Shown here one piece after another: positions 8,618 to 17,800 of a stretch of 64,000 nt of DNA (the first letter of the stretch is position 1; each line of letters opens with the position of its first letter). Both the position numbers and the translations under genes were made by a program. The notes under the pieces were generated by a model. It made no database searches. It had not been told where the DNA came from and worked only from the letters and a program-made list of their open reading frames with translations. The DNA lies in contig JAGACA010000007.1 in assembly GCA_017614315.1 (NCBI GenBank), positions 132,433-196,432 of the forward strand, written 5' to 3'. This DNA is from Clostridia bacterium (GTDB lineage: Bacteria > Bacillota > Clostridia > Christensenellales > CAG-138).

Positions 8618-9562
8618 TCATATGACCTTGATGTTGAACTGCGGGCACGCTCTCGCGCAGTAGCCGCAGGTCGCGCATTTCGAGTAATCTATGCGGGCAA
8701 TGCCGTCCACCATGCTTATCGCGTGGTTCCTGCACGCGTCAACGCAGGCGCCGCAGCCCTGGCACCAGTCCTGTATCAGCATGCGGCGTCTGACCCTGCC
8801 GAGACGCTCCGCAAGCTCGGGATCCGGGGTCTCGCCCGAGAACACGGCGGCGTTGTAGTCGATCTCGTCGAAGGACTGCATGCCCATCGCGACGGTGTCC
8901 ACGCAGTCGAGCCCGAGTACGTACTCGAGCGCCTCCTCGCGCTCCTTTATAAGATGTCCGCCGCCCAGCGGCTTCATGGCGATCATGCCCTTGCCCGCCG
9001 CCTTCGCTTCCTTGATCGCCGCGAGCATTTCGTCTGCGGTGCCGTCGGCGATGCCCACGCCCTTTTTGTTGATAAGGGGGAAGAGCACGTCGAGCTCAGG
9101 ATGCTTCGCCGCCGCCCGCATACAGCCTATGTAGTGCGTCGACAGCCCGATCGCTCCGATATAGCCCTGCTCCTTCTTTTTAAGGAAATATTCGATCGCG
9201 CCGGCGTGACCTTTGATGGTCAGCCCGCTCTCCTGCTCGTGGAGCAGGAACACGTCGATGTATTCGCGGCCTATGCCCTCGACCGCCTTGCGGAAGGAGG
9301 CCTCCGCCGTCGCCTCGTCGTAGGAATAGCTCTTGGTGCAGATGAAAACGTCCTCCTTGAGCCTTACGGCCTCCCTGACGTGGGGATAGGTCTCGTATAT
9401 CTCGGCGGTATCGAGGAAATTGATGCCGCGCGAAAAAGCGCGCTCAAACAGAGCCGCGCCTTCACTGATCGTAAGATTCCTTTGAAAAGGCCCCATGGTA
9501 AGCGTGCCGAAGCAAAGCCTCGATACGAGCTTGCCGGTAGAGCCCAGCTCACGATAATTCAC
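8618..9562 (-). CDS. Aldo/keto reductase with C-terminal 2x[4Fe-4S] ferredoxin domain
   Basis: A 314-residue fusion. Residues 1-255 form an aldo/keto reductase barrel with the catalytic Asp and Tyr in FLDTAEIYE, Lys in ICTKSY and His in LLHEQ. The C-terminus carries two ferredoxin clusters, [11 protein letters not shown] (from about residue 267) and [11 protein letters not shown]. This class is common in anaerobes and is presumed to link NAD(P)H or aldehyde chemistry to low-potential electron carriers; the substrate is unknown. It overlaps the ireB stop by 4 bases, so the two are translationally coupled. Its presence inside the conserved ireB-ruvX pair is unusual. Confidence 0.93.
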   Translation of the reverse strand: MNYRELGSTGKLVSRLCFGTLTMGPFQRNLTISEGAALFERAFSRGINFLDTAEIYETYPHVREAVRLKEDVFICTKSYSYDEATAEASFRKAVEGIGREYIDVFLLHEQESGLTIKGHAGAIEYFLKKKEQGYIGAIGLSTHYIGCMRAAAKHPELDVLFPLINKKGVGIADGTADEMLAAIKEAKAAGKGMIAMKPLGGGHLIKEREEALEYVLGLDCVDTVAMGMQSFDEIDYNAAVFSGETPDPELAERLGRVRRRMLIQDWCQGCGACVDACRNHAISMVDGIARIDYSKCATCGYCARACPQFNIKVI

Positions 9563-9831
9563 TCTTCTTCTCCGCTGCCGCCGTTGACCTCGATGTAGCT
9601 CTTCACGAGCTCCTCGATAAGCTCGTCCCTCTCAAGGGTGGAGATAAGATAGCGGGCGTTGTTGTAGCTCGTGATGTAGGTCGGGTCGCCCGAGAGCAGA
9701 TAGCCCACGATCTGGTTGACGGGATCGTAGCCCTTTTCCTTCATGGAGGAATAGGCCTGCATCAGCACCTCGTGCGCAGTCTGCTTGTCCTTCGGCATTT
9801 TGAATTTTATAGTGTTCATTCCGCCGTTCAT
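9559..9831 (-). CDS. ireB: IreB family regulatory phosphoprotein (UPF0297)
   Basis: A 90-residue protein matching IreB: core sequence [19 protein letters not shown], then [16 protein letters not shown] and [19 protein letters not shown]. In enterococci IreB is phosphorylated by the PASTA kinase IreK on N-terminal threonines and controls cephalosporin resistance; Thr residues are available here near the start and at KQTAHE. I kept the first ATG at 9831 because AAGGAGG lies 7 bases upstream; a second Met five codons later gives the canonical N-terminus. First gene of the operon, with its own promoter. Confidence 0.95.
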   Translation of the reverse strand: MNGGMNTIKFKMPKDKQTAHEVLMQAYSSMKEKGYDPVNQIVGYLLSGDPTYITSYNNARYLISTLERDELIEELVKSYIEVNGGSGEEE

Positions 9832-9845
9832 TTATATACCTCCTT

Positions 9846-9861
9846 CCGCTCTTTCGAGCGG
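9846..9861 (-). promoter_or_regulatory. Hairpin directly 5' of the ireB ribosome binding site
   Basis: CCGCTC-GAAA-GAGCGG, a six-pair stem with a GNRA-type tetraloop, ends one or two bases before AAGGAGG. It could stabilise the leader or affect ribosome access. Confidence 0.55.
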
Positions 9862-9905
9862 TCAGTGCATTGATCGAAAGAATGGTCTGTATACGACCTC
9901 AAATT

Positions 9906-9934
9906 ATTGTATCATATAACCGATCCCCGCTCAA
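9906..9934 (-). promoter_or_regulatory. Promoter of the ireB-ruvX operon
   Basis: TTGAGC at 9929-9934 and TACAAT at 9906-9911 on the reverse strand, 17-base spacer, about 75 bases before the ireB start. Confidence 0.75.
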
Positions 9935-9954
9935 TAGCAAATTATGCTTTTCGC

Positions 9955-9980
9955 CAAAAATTTGTTCCGGCGGGGAACAA
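9955..9980 (-). terminator. Terminator after thiI
   Basis: Read leftward, TTGTTCC-CCGCC-GGAACAA forms a seven-pair stem followed by ATTTTT. It closes the desulfurase-thiI transcript just before the ireB promoter. Confidence 0.75.
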
Positions 9981-9981
9981 G

Positions 9982-11151
9982 TCACTTCACTGTCATTATC
10001 TCCGTGTTTTCGACGGCCTTTTCGATCATCTCCGAGAAATCGACCGCCGCTTCGCTCGCGCGGAGCTCGTCGAGCTTCGGCTTTGTGACGGGGTGCTTCG
10101 GCACGAATACGGTGCAGCAGTCCTCATAGGGGAGTATGCTCGTTTCGTAAGTGCCGATACGCCTCGCGACGTCCATTATCTCGTCCTTGTCGAACCCGAT
10201 CAGCGGCCGGAACACCGGCATCGAGACCGCGTCGTTCGTTACGCAAAGCGCCTCGAGCGTCTGACTTGCCACCTGTCCGAGACTCTCACCCGTAATGAGG
10301 GCAAGCGCGCCGTCCGTTCTCGCAATGCGCTCGGCAATCTTCATCATAAGCCTGCGCATGATGACGGTAGTCTCCTTCTCGGGACATTTCTCGTATATGG
10401 TCATCTGTATGTCGGTGAAGGGGACGAGGAACAGCTTTATCTCACCCGCATATCCCGACACCAGCCTCGTAAGCTCCACGACCTTGTCGCGCGCGCGCTC
10501 AGAGGTGTAGGGATAGGAGTAGAAATGCACGGCCGAAAGCGTAAGTCCGCGCTTAGCCATCATGTACCCCGCGACGGGACTGTCGATGCCGCCCGATATC
10601 AGAAGACACGCTCTGCCCGCGGTGCCCGTGGGCATGCCCTTCGCGCCGGGGATCTCCTCGCAGTAGATATACGCGCTCTCGCGGATCTCGACCGAAAGCT
10701 TGACTTCGGGCTTGTGAACGTCGACGTGAAGGAACGGGAACCTTTCGAGCACGCGTCCGCCCAGCTCGCGGTTGATCGCGTCGCTGTTCATGAAATAACG
10801 CTTGTCCGAACGGCGGGCGAGCACCTTGAAGCTCGTCCCCTCGCCGCAGCCCTCAAGCCTTTTTTCCATCAGCCCGAGAGCAGCCGCGACGACGGTCTCC
10901 CAATCCTTGCCGACCGATACCGCGGGGCTTACCGAATGTACGCCGAACACGCGGGTAAGACGGCCGAGCGCCTCGGAAAAATCCTTTTCGGCGATCCCCT
11001 TTACGTAAATGCGTCCCTGCTCGCGTTCGATAACGGGGGAGTGGCCCTTCAGGGCCTTCCTTATGTTATCGACCAGCGCGCGCTCGAAATAGGGGCGGTT
11101 GAGCCCCTTCAAATGTATCTCCGTATACCTTACGAGCAGTACCTTCTCCAT
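9982..11151 (-). CDS. thiI: tRNA 4-thiouridine synthase ThiI
   Basis: It uses ATP to activate U8 of tRNA and inserts sulfur donated as a persulfide; it also supplies sulfur for thiamine thiazole in some species. The 389 residues show a ferredoxin-like N-terminal domain, a THUMP domain, and the PP-loop pyrophosphatase motif SGGIDSP (about residue 185). The catalytic-region Cys pair is in PYEDCCTVF. There is no C-terminal rhodanese domain, as in the B. subtilis type, which instead relies on a dedicated cysteine desulfurase; that gene lies 21 bases upstream. ATG at 11151. Confidence 0.96.
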   Translation of the reverse strand: MEKVLLVRYTEIHLKGLNRPYFERALVDNIRKALKGHSPVIEREQGRIYVKGIAEKDFSEALGRLTRVFGVHSVSPAVSVGKDWETVVAAALGLMEKRLEGCGEGTSFKVLARRSDKRYFMNSDAINRELGGRVLERFPFLHVDVHKPEVKLSVEIRESAYIYCEEIPGAKGMPTGTAGRACLLISGGIDSPVAGYMMAKRGLTLSAVHFYSYPYTSERARDKVVELTRLVSGYAGEIKLFLVPFTDIQMTIYEKCPEKETTVIMRRLMMKIAERIARTDGALALITGESLGQVASQTLEALCVTNDAVSMPVFRPLIGFDKDEIMDVARRIGTYETSILPYEDCCTVFVPKHPVTKPKLDELRASEAAVDFSEMIEKAVENTEIMTVK

Positions 11152-11172
11152 GATCCCTCCGTAAAGATAAGG

Positions 11173-12309
11173 TCAGCGGCGCTTGAAACGCCTCAGTATC
11201 CCGACCTGTTCCTCGATTATGCCGGCGGCGGCGTCGGCCTCGCCGACCGTATTGAAATGCGAAAAGCTGAACCTTATCGCGCCGTCCTGCCTCTCGCCGA
11301 GTATGCCCATCGCGTTCAGTATCCTGTTCCTGCCGCGCTTGTGCGCCGCGCAGGCGGAGCCCGTCGATACCATCAGCCCGCGCTCGGAAAGCGCGTTCAA
11401 AAGCACCTCGCCGCGCACGCCCATGAAGCTGACGTTCAGTATGTGCGGCGCGCCCTCGCCGGGCCCGGGACCGTTCAGCTTGACGTCCTTTATCGAGGAA
11501 AGGTCGTTGTAAAGGCGGCTTCTGACCGCCTCCATGCCGGAGACGTATTCGTCCCTGTGCGCGGAAAAATCGCGCACGGCAAGCGAAAACGCCATTATGC
11601 CGGGGACGTTCGTCGTGCCGGAGCGGAGCCCCGCTTCCTGACCGCCGCCCACGAGATAAGGCTTCAGCCTCACGCCTTTTTTAACGTAAAGCGCGCCAAC
11701 GCCCTTGGGCGCGTGCAGCTTGTGCCCCGATACGGAGTACAGATCGCAGCCGACGGGCGGCAGCTTCATGAAGGCCTGTACGCCGTCGACGTGCAGGAGA
11801 CAGTCGGGAGCCGCCTTTTTGATAAGGGCACGGATCGCGTTTATGTCGTTTACCGCGCCCGACTCGTTGTTCACGTGCATTATGCTGACAAGGCGCGTAT
11901 CGGCGTTCACGAGCCCGCCGAGCGCGTCGAGCCTTACCCTGCCGGTCGCGTCGACCGGCGCGAATACAACGTCGTACCCACGCTCGCGGAGCTCGATCGC
12001 CGCCTCGTATACCGAGGGATGCTCGACCGCGGAAACGATCACTCTGCCCTTCGAGCGCATGGCGGAAAGCGAGCCGAATACAGCGGTGTTGTTGGATTCC
12101 GTCCCGCAGGAGGTGAATATGAGATCGCCCGGCTCGCGGGAGATCTCGGATAATACGTACGCCCTCGCGGCGTTGACCTCGCGCTCCGTCTGCACCGCGG
12201 GAGCGTACGCCGCCGCGGGATTGAAATACTGCGAGGTCATGTATTTTAGCGCTTCCGCTCCCGCCTCGGGCAGGCAGGGCGTAGTGGCGCTGTTGTCAAA
12301 ATAGATCAT
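11173..12309 (-). CDS. Cysteine desulfurase (NifS/IscS family, ThiI partner type)
   Basis: A PLP enzyme that removes sulfur from cysteine and carries it as a persulfide. The 378 residues contain the start motif YFDNSATTP, the PLP lysine in SVSGHKLHAPKG, the group-I-type RSGTTNVPG and the catalytic cysteine in STGSACAAHKRG. Position directly before a rhodanese-less thiI matches the B. subtilis nifZ-thiI arrangement, so the most likely job is sulfur delivery for tRNA s4U. No Fe-S scaffold gene is adjacent. Confidence 0.94.
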   Translation of the reverse strand: MIYFDNSATTPCLPEAGAEALKYMTSQYFNPAAAYAPAVQTEREVNAARAYVLSEISREPGDLIFTSCGTESNNTAVFGSLSAMRSKGRVIVSAVEHPSVYEAAIELRERGYDVVFAPVDATGRVRLDALGGLVNADTRLVSIMHVNNESGAVNDINAIRALIKKAAPDCLLHVDGVQAFMKLPPVGCDLYSVSGHKLHAPKGVGALYVKKGVRLKPYLVGGGQEAGLRSGTTNVPGIMAFSLAVRDFSAHRDEYVSGMEAVRSRLYNDLSSIKDVKLNGPGPGEGAPHILNVSFMGVRGEVLLNALSERGLMVSTGSACAAHKRGRNRILNAMGILGERQDGAIRFSFSHFNTVGEADAAAGIIEEQVGILRRFKRR

Positions 12310-12388
12310 AGTATCACTCCGTTATTTGATTGAGGGAGCGTTCGCCCCCCCTTATCAATACACTATGCCGGCGCGCCGGCGCCTGCCA

Positions 12389-15265
12389 TCAGCCCGAATC
12401 GATCGATATCGGAACGGGATAGAGCACGGACAGGTACTCGAAGTTCGCGCGGAGCTGTTCGTACGCCTGACCTATCGCCACCGCTCTGTCGGTTGCGAGC
12501 GCCTCCTTCAGCATGCGCATCTTTTCCATCAGGTTCGCCCTGTCGGTGTCGGGCAGCGTCTGCACGCTCGCAAGATATGCGTTGACCTGCCCGAGAAGAG
12601 CGTTCGCGGCGGCCTTCAGCTCCTCCAGCGACATGTATTCGTAAGGCGAGGTGTTCGCATTGTGTACGGTGCAGGTAGTGCCGCTTTCGATGCACAGGGC
12701 GTGATAGTGATCCGCGTCGGCGGTAGTCACCACGGCGTTCGGGAATATGGTCGAGAAATAGTTCGTGTACGGGCCGACAAAATGCTCGTCGGGCACGAAC
12801 GACGCGAAGCGTCCCAGCAGCGAATCGGGCGGGACGAGAAGCACGTACTTCGTCGTCCTGCACGACGGCGGACAGAAGGGTCCCGCGACCATGCCTGATT
12901 CCGTACAGGTCTCGACCGCGCAGTGCATCGTGCAGTACTCGGTGGGTATCTGATCCGTCCGGATCCAGTCGGTAACGGGCGGGTTCTTGTCGTCATGCGC
13001 GCACGCGTCGGTGGCAAGCTTGCCGGAAACGCGGCATAGAGTGACGCGCGTAAGTCCGATGGAGCTCGGCGAAACGTCCATGATAGGCTTATCCGAAAGC
13101 CCCTCGTGTATTGCGGCCATATACGCCTGCCACAGAGGCGCGGCGGAGTTTCCGCCGGTCGAGCCGGATGCGAGCTTTTCGGAATAAAGGTCGTGTCCGA
13201 TCCACAAAGAGCAGGTGTAGTAGCCGGTGAAGCCGGCAAAGTAGACGCTCGTGTAATCGTCGTTGGTGCCGGTCTTGCCGGCGACGGTCATGCCGGGTAT
13301 CGCGGCTTTTTTACCCGTACCGGACTTGACGACGTCCTTCAGCATGTCGATGAGCATATATGCGGAGCTCTCCTCGAACACGCGGTAGGACTTCTGGATC
13401 TCCTTCGCGTCAAGCACGACGTTCATGTTCCTGTCGAGCACGACCGAGAAGGATACGGGCTCCATATACACGCCGCCGTTCGCGATGGTCGCGTAGGCAG
13501 CCGCCATCTCGATGGGAGTGATGCCCGTTGTGCCGAGCGCGAGACCGGGACCGTCGACATTGATCCTCGACGCCTTGACGCCCAGCTTTTCAAGATACTG
13601 CGCGCTGACCCTCGGCGTGACCACGTCGAACAGCGTCCTTGCGGCGACTATGTTGAGCGATTTTTCGATCGCCACCCTGATCGTCTGCATGCCGCGGTAG
13701 CCGGAAGAGCCTATCGCGGGGAACCCGCGGTCGCCGCCGTAGCCGTCGATCGGCATCTCGGCATTCAGTATCGCGGTGCCGCACGAGACCCCGAGATCGA
13801 GCGCGGGGCCGTATACGGAAAGCGGCTTTATAGCGGAGCCGACGGGCATGCTGCTCTGATACGCGCGGTTAAGCTGCTTCTTCCTCGTCGGAGCCTGACG
13901 CCCGCCTATAACGGCGATGAGCTCACCGGTGTGCTGGTCGATAATAACGCTCGACGCCTGCGGCTGGATTATCTCCATCGTCGTGCCGTCCGAGTTGGTC
14001 GTTATCTGCACGCCGGCGGAGGGGTTTTTGAGCTCGGGATAATCGATCCAGTTGATTATCGTATCCTGCACGAGGTTCTGTATCTCGGGATCGACGGTCA
14101 GATAAATATGATATCCGCCCGTGCGGAGCTCCGCCTCGATGGCGTTGCGGTTGGACTTGGTATCCTCGAGCCCGCGCTGCACGAGCATGTGCGAGATGAT
14201 GTCGTATACCGCATACTCCACGAAATAGGGCATATCGTAAAGCTGCTTCTTTTCGCTCTTTTCAAGTATCGTCACCTGCTCCTCAAGGGCGGTGTGATAC
14301 TGTTCGTTAGTGATGACGCCCGCGTCGTACATGGCTGCGAGCACCACGTTCGTGCGCTTGTCGGTGACGTCCATCTTGTTGCGCCCGTCCTCATAGAAAC
14401 GGGTGTACGTGTTCGCCCTCGGGTTGGTGTAATAGGGCTTCTGCACCATGCCGGCGAGCATGGCGCACTCCCTGATGGAAAGCTCGTTCAGGTTCTTTCC
14501 GAAATAATCCTTCGCGGCGGCGGCAAAGCCGTAATTCGACTCGCCGAGGAACACGTCGTTCATGTACGCCTCGAGGATCTTGTCCTTCGTTATCGTGTTC
14601 TCAAGCTCGTATGCGAGGTAAGCCTCCTGTATCTTGCGCTTATAGCTCTGCTCGTTCGAGAGTATTTTGTTCTTTATCAGCTGCTGCGTGAGCGTCGAGC
14701 CGCCGTGGGTGTTCTGATTGCGGAAGGTGTTGACGACGGCGGAGAAGAGCCTTTTGAAGTCGACGCCGCCGTGCTTGTAGAAGCGCACGTCCTCGATCGA
14801 GATGAGCGCGTTCTTCAGCATGTCGGGGATATCCTCGATATCCGCCCAGTCGCGGTATTCCATCCCCGCGAATGTCGTTATGAGATCGCCGTTCCTGTCG
14901 TAGATATAGCTCGTGCGCTCGCTCCTCGTAAGGGAGGATATGTCGAGGGATGGGGTGGTGTCGACGTAGGCCTTCGCGACGCCCATAACAAGCCCGAACA
15001 CGCCGACGCCGGCGAGCACGATCACGACCGCCAGCACGCGGAGCGTATCGAAAAGCAGGGACAAAAGGAAGGGCCTCGCCGCACGCCGCCTCTTCAATAT
15101 GCGGCCCTCGTCCTCACGGTCGGGGTCGGCCGTCAAGCGCCGCTTCTCCTTACGGCTCTTGGCTGCGGGCTTATCCTTTACGAATCTTTTTGTATCCTGT
15201 GCGGCGGGGAGCAGCCTCGGATCGTGAAGCTCCGGGCTTTCCGCCGTTTTGGTCTTATCTGCCAT
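12389..15265 (-). CDS. Class A penicillin-binding protein (PBP1A type) with cysteine-rich C-terminal extension
   Basis: A bifunctional peptidoglycan synthase of 958 residues. After a basic cytoplasmic tail of about 65 residues and one membrane anchor (VLAVVIVLAGVGVFGLVMGV) comes the GT51 glycosyltransferase (EDVRFYKHGGVD, GGSTLTQQLIKNK). The transpeptidase has SxxK in VGSAIKPL, SxN in EKSLNIVAA and KTGTNDDYTS at about residue 663. Beyond the transpeptidase, roughly the last 220 residues are unusual: about ten cysteines (for example YCTMHC, FCPPSC) and then a helical end. A divergent promoter precedes it; it may be co-transcribed with the desulfurase gene 79 bases downstream. Confidence 0.95.
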   Translation of the reverse strand: MADKTKTAESPELHDPRLLPAAQDTKRFVKDKPAAKSRKEKRRLTADPDREDEGRILKRRRAARPFLLSLLFDTLRVLAVVIVLAGVGVFGLVMGVAKAYVDTTPSLDISSLTRSERTSYIYDRNGDLITTFAGMEYRDWADIEDIPDMLKNALISIEDVRFYKHGGVDFKRLFSAVVNTFRNQNTHGGSTLTQQLIKNKILSNEQSYKRKIQEAYLAYELENTITKDKILEAYMNDVFLGESNYGFAAAAKDYFGKNLNELSIRECAMLAGMVQKPYYTNPRANTYTRFYEDGRNKMDVTDKRTNVVLAAMYDAGVITNEQYHTALEEQVTILEKSEKKQLYDMPYFVEYAVYDIISHMLVQRGLEDTKSNRNAIEAELRTGGYHIYLTVDPEIQNLVQDTIINWIDYPELKNPSAGVQITTNSDGTTMEIIQPQASSVIIDQHTGELIAVIGGRQAPTRKKQLNRAYQSSMPVGSAIKPLSVYGPALDLGVSCGTAILNAEMPIDGYGGDRGFPAIGSSGYRGMQTIRVAIEKSLNIVAARTLFDVVTPRVSAQYLEKLGVKASRINVDGPGLALGTTGITPIEMAAAYATIANGGVYMEPVSFSVVLDRNMNVVLDAKEIQKSYRVFEESSAYMLIDMLKDVVKSGTGKKAAIPGMTVAGKTGTNDDYTSVYFAGFTGYYTCSLWIGHDLYSEKLASGSTGGNSAAPLWQAYMAAIHEGLSDKPIMDVSPSSIGLTRVTLCRVSGKLATDACAHDDKNPPVTDWIRTDQIPTEYCTMHCAVETCTESGMVAGPFCPPSCRTTKYVLLVPPDSLLGRFASFVPDEHFVGPYTNYFSTIFPNAVVTTADADHYHALCIESGTTCTVHNANTSPYEYMSLEELKAAANALLGQVNAYLASVQTLPDTDRANLMEKMRMLKEALATDRAVAIGQAYEQLRANFEYLSVLYPVPISIDSG

Positions 15266-15300
15266 GAGACGATTATCCTTTCAAACAATAATCCATTCTA

Positions 15301-15328
15301 ATTATACCACACGGTATCGGAAATGCAA
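15301..15328 (-). promoter_or_regulatory. Promoter of the PBP1A gene
   Basis: Reverse strand TTGCAT (15323-15328) and TATAAT (15301-15306) with 16 bases between, extended by TGTGG. CTTGCA one base over gives a spacing of 17. Confidence 0.75.
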
Positions 15329-15424
15329 GCCGGAAACCGCCGCGCGGGACGCGGGACGCAGAACGCGCTGTTTTGTATATTTTTACATATTCATAGGTTG
15401 GGTCTTCAATTCTATCATTTTTTA

Positions 15425-15433
15425 TGGTATTAT
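15425..15433 (+). promoter_or_regulatory. Extended -10 promoter for cdaA-cdaR
   Basis: TGG-TATTAT with no good -35; the start codon of cdaA lies 70 bases downstream. The region 15329-15420 between the divergent promoters shows nothing else I recognise. Confidence 0.45.
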
Positions 15434-15502
15434 TATGCGGGGGCAGCTCGGCATGCGTCAAATGCCGGCGTTTCCCGAATCCGGAAAGAGGGAAGTGAGG
15501 AT

Positions 15503-16402
15503 ATGTCGCTTACCGACGTGCTCGCCGCGATAGAGACGGGCTTTTCACAATTCAGGATACAGGATCTGTTCGACATACTTATAATCGCGTATGCCATATT
15601 CAGCCTTATCCGACTGACCACCAACACGCGCTCCTCGCAGGTTTTGAAGGGCGTGGGCATTCTGCTCGTGATATTCGTGGTCAGCACGCTGCTGAATCTC
15701 ATTACGGTAAGGTATCTCCTGAATTCCTTCCTTGTTTCGGGAATCGTCGTCGCCGCGGTGCTGTTCCAGCCGGAGCTCCGCCGCGCGCTCGAAAGGATCG
15801 GCCGCTTCCGCATCAACATCTCGCAGAAGGAAACGCCTTCATTTGAGATCGTCAAGCAGATGTGCATGGCGGTAGAGAACATGTCGAGGAAGAAGATCGG
15901 CGCGCTGATAGTGCTCGAACGCAATACGAAGCTGGGCGATTATGTCCAGACAGGCACGCTCATCGACGCCGAGATATCGGACGCGCTCATCGAGAACGTG
16001 TTCGAGCCCAAGACCCCGCTCCACGACGGAGCGATGATAATCCGGGATGAGCGCATATACGCCGCCGCGTGCGTGCTGCCGCTCCTTGACGATCCCGACA
16101 TCTCGAGGGAGCTCGGCACCAGGCACAGAGCGGCTCTCGGGATAAGCACGGTAAGCGATTCTCTCACCCTCGTGGTCTCCGAAGAAACGGGCATCATATC
16201 CTACGCCTATGACGGAAGGCTCACGAGGAATGTGGAACACGATACGCTTGAGGAGATACTGAACAACCACTTCAATCCTCAGCAGGATAAAAGCTTCCCG
16301 CTCTTCGGAAAGAAGAACGACGACAGCGAGGAAGAGATCGAAGGGGAGGTGAAAAGGAATGGAAAACGGAACACAAAACGCAAGAAACGGTCAAAAAAAT
16401 AA
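15503..16402 (+). CDS. cdaA: Diadenylate cyclase CdaA
   Basis: It makes cyclic di-AMP from two ATP at the membrane. From the ATG at 15503 the protein is 299 residues: three hydrophobic segments in the first 90 residues, then the DAC domain with the catalytic motifs LHDGAMII and TRHRAALGIS, and a Lys-rich tail. I rejected the upstream start at 15323 because it would add 60 residues of unrelated composition; AGAGGGA precedes the chosen ATG. The next gene, cdaR, overlaps by 44 bases in another frame. c-di-AMP controls potassium, osmolyte and cell-wall balance in Firmicutes. Confidence 0.95.
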   Translation: MSLTDVLAAIETGFSQFRIQDLFDILIIAYAIFSLIRLTTNTRSSQVLKGVGILLVIFVVSTLLNLITVRYLLNSFLVSGIVVAAVLFQPELRRALERIGRFRINISQKETPSFEIVKQMCMAVENMSRKKIGALIVLERNTKLGDYVQTGTLIDAEISDALIENVFEPKTPLHDGAMIIRDERIYAAACVLPLLDDPDISRELGTRHRAALGISTVSDSLTLVVSEETGIISYAYDGRLTRNVEHDTLEEILNNHFNPQQDKSFPLFGKKNDDSEEEIEGEVKRNGKRNTKRKKRSKK

Positions 16403-17747
16403 TATCTTCACGAGAATAAGGTCGTTTTTTCCGCAGGACCGCACGACCGTCGGCGAAAAGAAACCGTGGTATAAGCTCCCGCTCGCAAGGAGGATAATCT
16501 ACTTTGTCCTTTCTCTGCTCCTCGCTCTGTTCCTGTGGGGCTTCGTGCTCATGACGCAGAACCCCGACAGGGAGAAGACGTTCTACGATCTCAAGCCCAA
16601 GTTCGAATCCGGTACCGAGGCCGACCTCATTTTGAGAAAGCTGACCTTCTGCGGCGATCTCAACGAGATACTCAAGGACGTCAGCGTCACCGTATCCGCG
16701 CCGCTCACCGAGGTCTCGAAGATGACCGCGAACAATATCACCGTCACGGTCAATCTGAACGACGTGCACGAGGCGGGCACTTATAAGCTCGAGGTCAAGG
16801 CAACGAGCACCGTCGGCACGGTCAAGCGCGTGGAGCCCGCAACCATCGAGATCGAGGTCGACGACCTCGTATCGAACACGATACCGGTCTCGTACGACTT
16901 CGTAAACGCCGACAAGTTCCCTGACGGATACTGGCACGACACGCCCGTGCTGCTCTCCTCGACGACCGTCGTCGAGGGCGCGAAGCGCGACATAGCCCAG
17001 GTCAGGAACGCCGTCTGCCATATCGACCTCGCAGACCTTACCGAAAGCGTTTATGGGGCGTACTCGCTCTCCGTTCTCGACAAGTCGAACAACGAGATCG
17101 ACCCGGCCGTTTTCAAAAACAGCATCCCCACCGTAACCGTAAGGATGACGGTGCTGCCGCATAAGCAGATACCCGTCGTCGTTCCCGAGATCATCGACGA
17201 CGAGCTCGCGTCCGACATATTCGAGGTCGTGGGAGCCACGCTTCCCATCGACTTTCTCGACATAGCGGCGGAACAGAGCGCGCTCGACGCCCTGACCGAG
17301 ATCACCTGCGAGCCGATAAGGCTCTCGGGCATCACCGAACCGGGAACGTACACCTTTACCGTAACGATGAAGGACATACCCGAGAACAGCTACGTACTCC
17401 GCGGAGTGATACCGAACGTCGTCCAGTGCACGGTCGTTATCGCTGAAAAGCAGATAAAGCAGTACTACGTCGGGATACCGATAACTTTCATAGGCGAAAC
17501 GGAGGAGTACACCTATACGTACGACCGCATCTTCGCCGACATAATCATCTCCGGCCCCGCAAGGCTCGTCAAGAACTTCGCGAGCTCCGAGCTCACGATC
17601 ATAGTCAACGTAAAGGGCAGGATGCCCGGCGAATACGATATCGAGCTCGAGTATACGTTCGAGGATTACGAGCTGTATGCAGAGCTCGAGATAGTCTTCG
17701 AGCAGACGACCGTCCACGTGATCATCGCGGCGGTACGCGAGCTGTGA
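16359..17747 (+). CDS. cdaR: CdaA regulatory protein CdaR (YbbR domains)
   Basis: A 462-residue bitopic protein: cytoplasmic start of about 45 residues, one membrane segment (IIYFVLSLLLALFLWGFVLM), then about four extracytoplasmic YbbR repeats, each an all-beta unit with a recurring pattern such as VTVSAPLTEVSKM and ITVTVNLNDV. CdaR binds and modulates CdaA. In many Firmicutes glmM follows; here it does not, and a COG2509 flavoprotein follows instead. Its start lies within cdaA, preceded by GGGGAGGTGAAAAGGA inside the cdaA coding region. Confidence 0.93.
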   Translation: MENGTQNARNGQKNNIFTRIRSFFPQDRTTVGEKKPWYKLPLARRIIYFVLSLLLALFLWGFVLMTQNPDREKTFYDLKPKFESGTEADLILRKLTFCGDLNEILKDVSVTVSAPLTEVSKMTANNITVTVNLNDVHEAGTYKLEVKATSTVGTVKRVEPATIEIEVDDLVSNTIPVSYDFVNADKFPDGYWHDTPVLLSSTTVVEGAKRDIAQVRNAVCHIDLADLTESVYGAYSLSVLDKSNNEIDPAVFKNSIPTVTVRMTVLPHKQIPVVVPEIIDDELASDIFEVVGATLPIDFLDIAAEQSALDALTEITCEPIRLSGITEPGTYTFTVTMKDIPENSYVLRGVIPNVVQCTVVIAEKQIKQYYVGIPITFIGETEEYTYTYDRIFADIIISGPARLVKNFASSELTIIVNVKGRMPGEYDIELEYTFEDYELYAELEIVFEQTTVHVIIAAVREL

Positions 17748-17800
17748 TCGGAGACCGACAGAAACGAAAGGGCGGCTCATAAACAAGCCGCGTTACCGAA

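Noticed and set aside
15323..15502. N-terminal extension of CdaA
   Set aside because: The 60 extra residues have no resemblance to CdaA, and the predicted -10 element falls inside this stretch.
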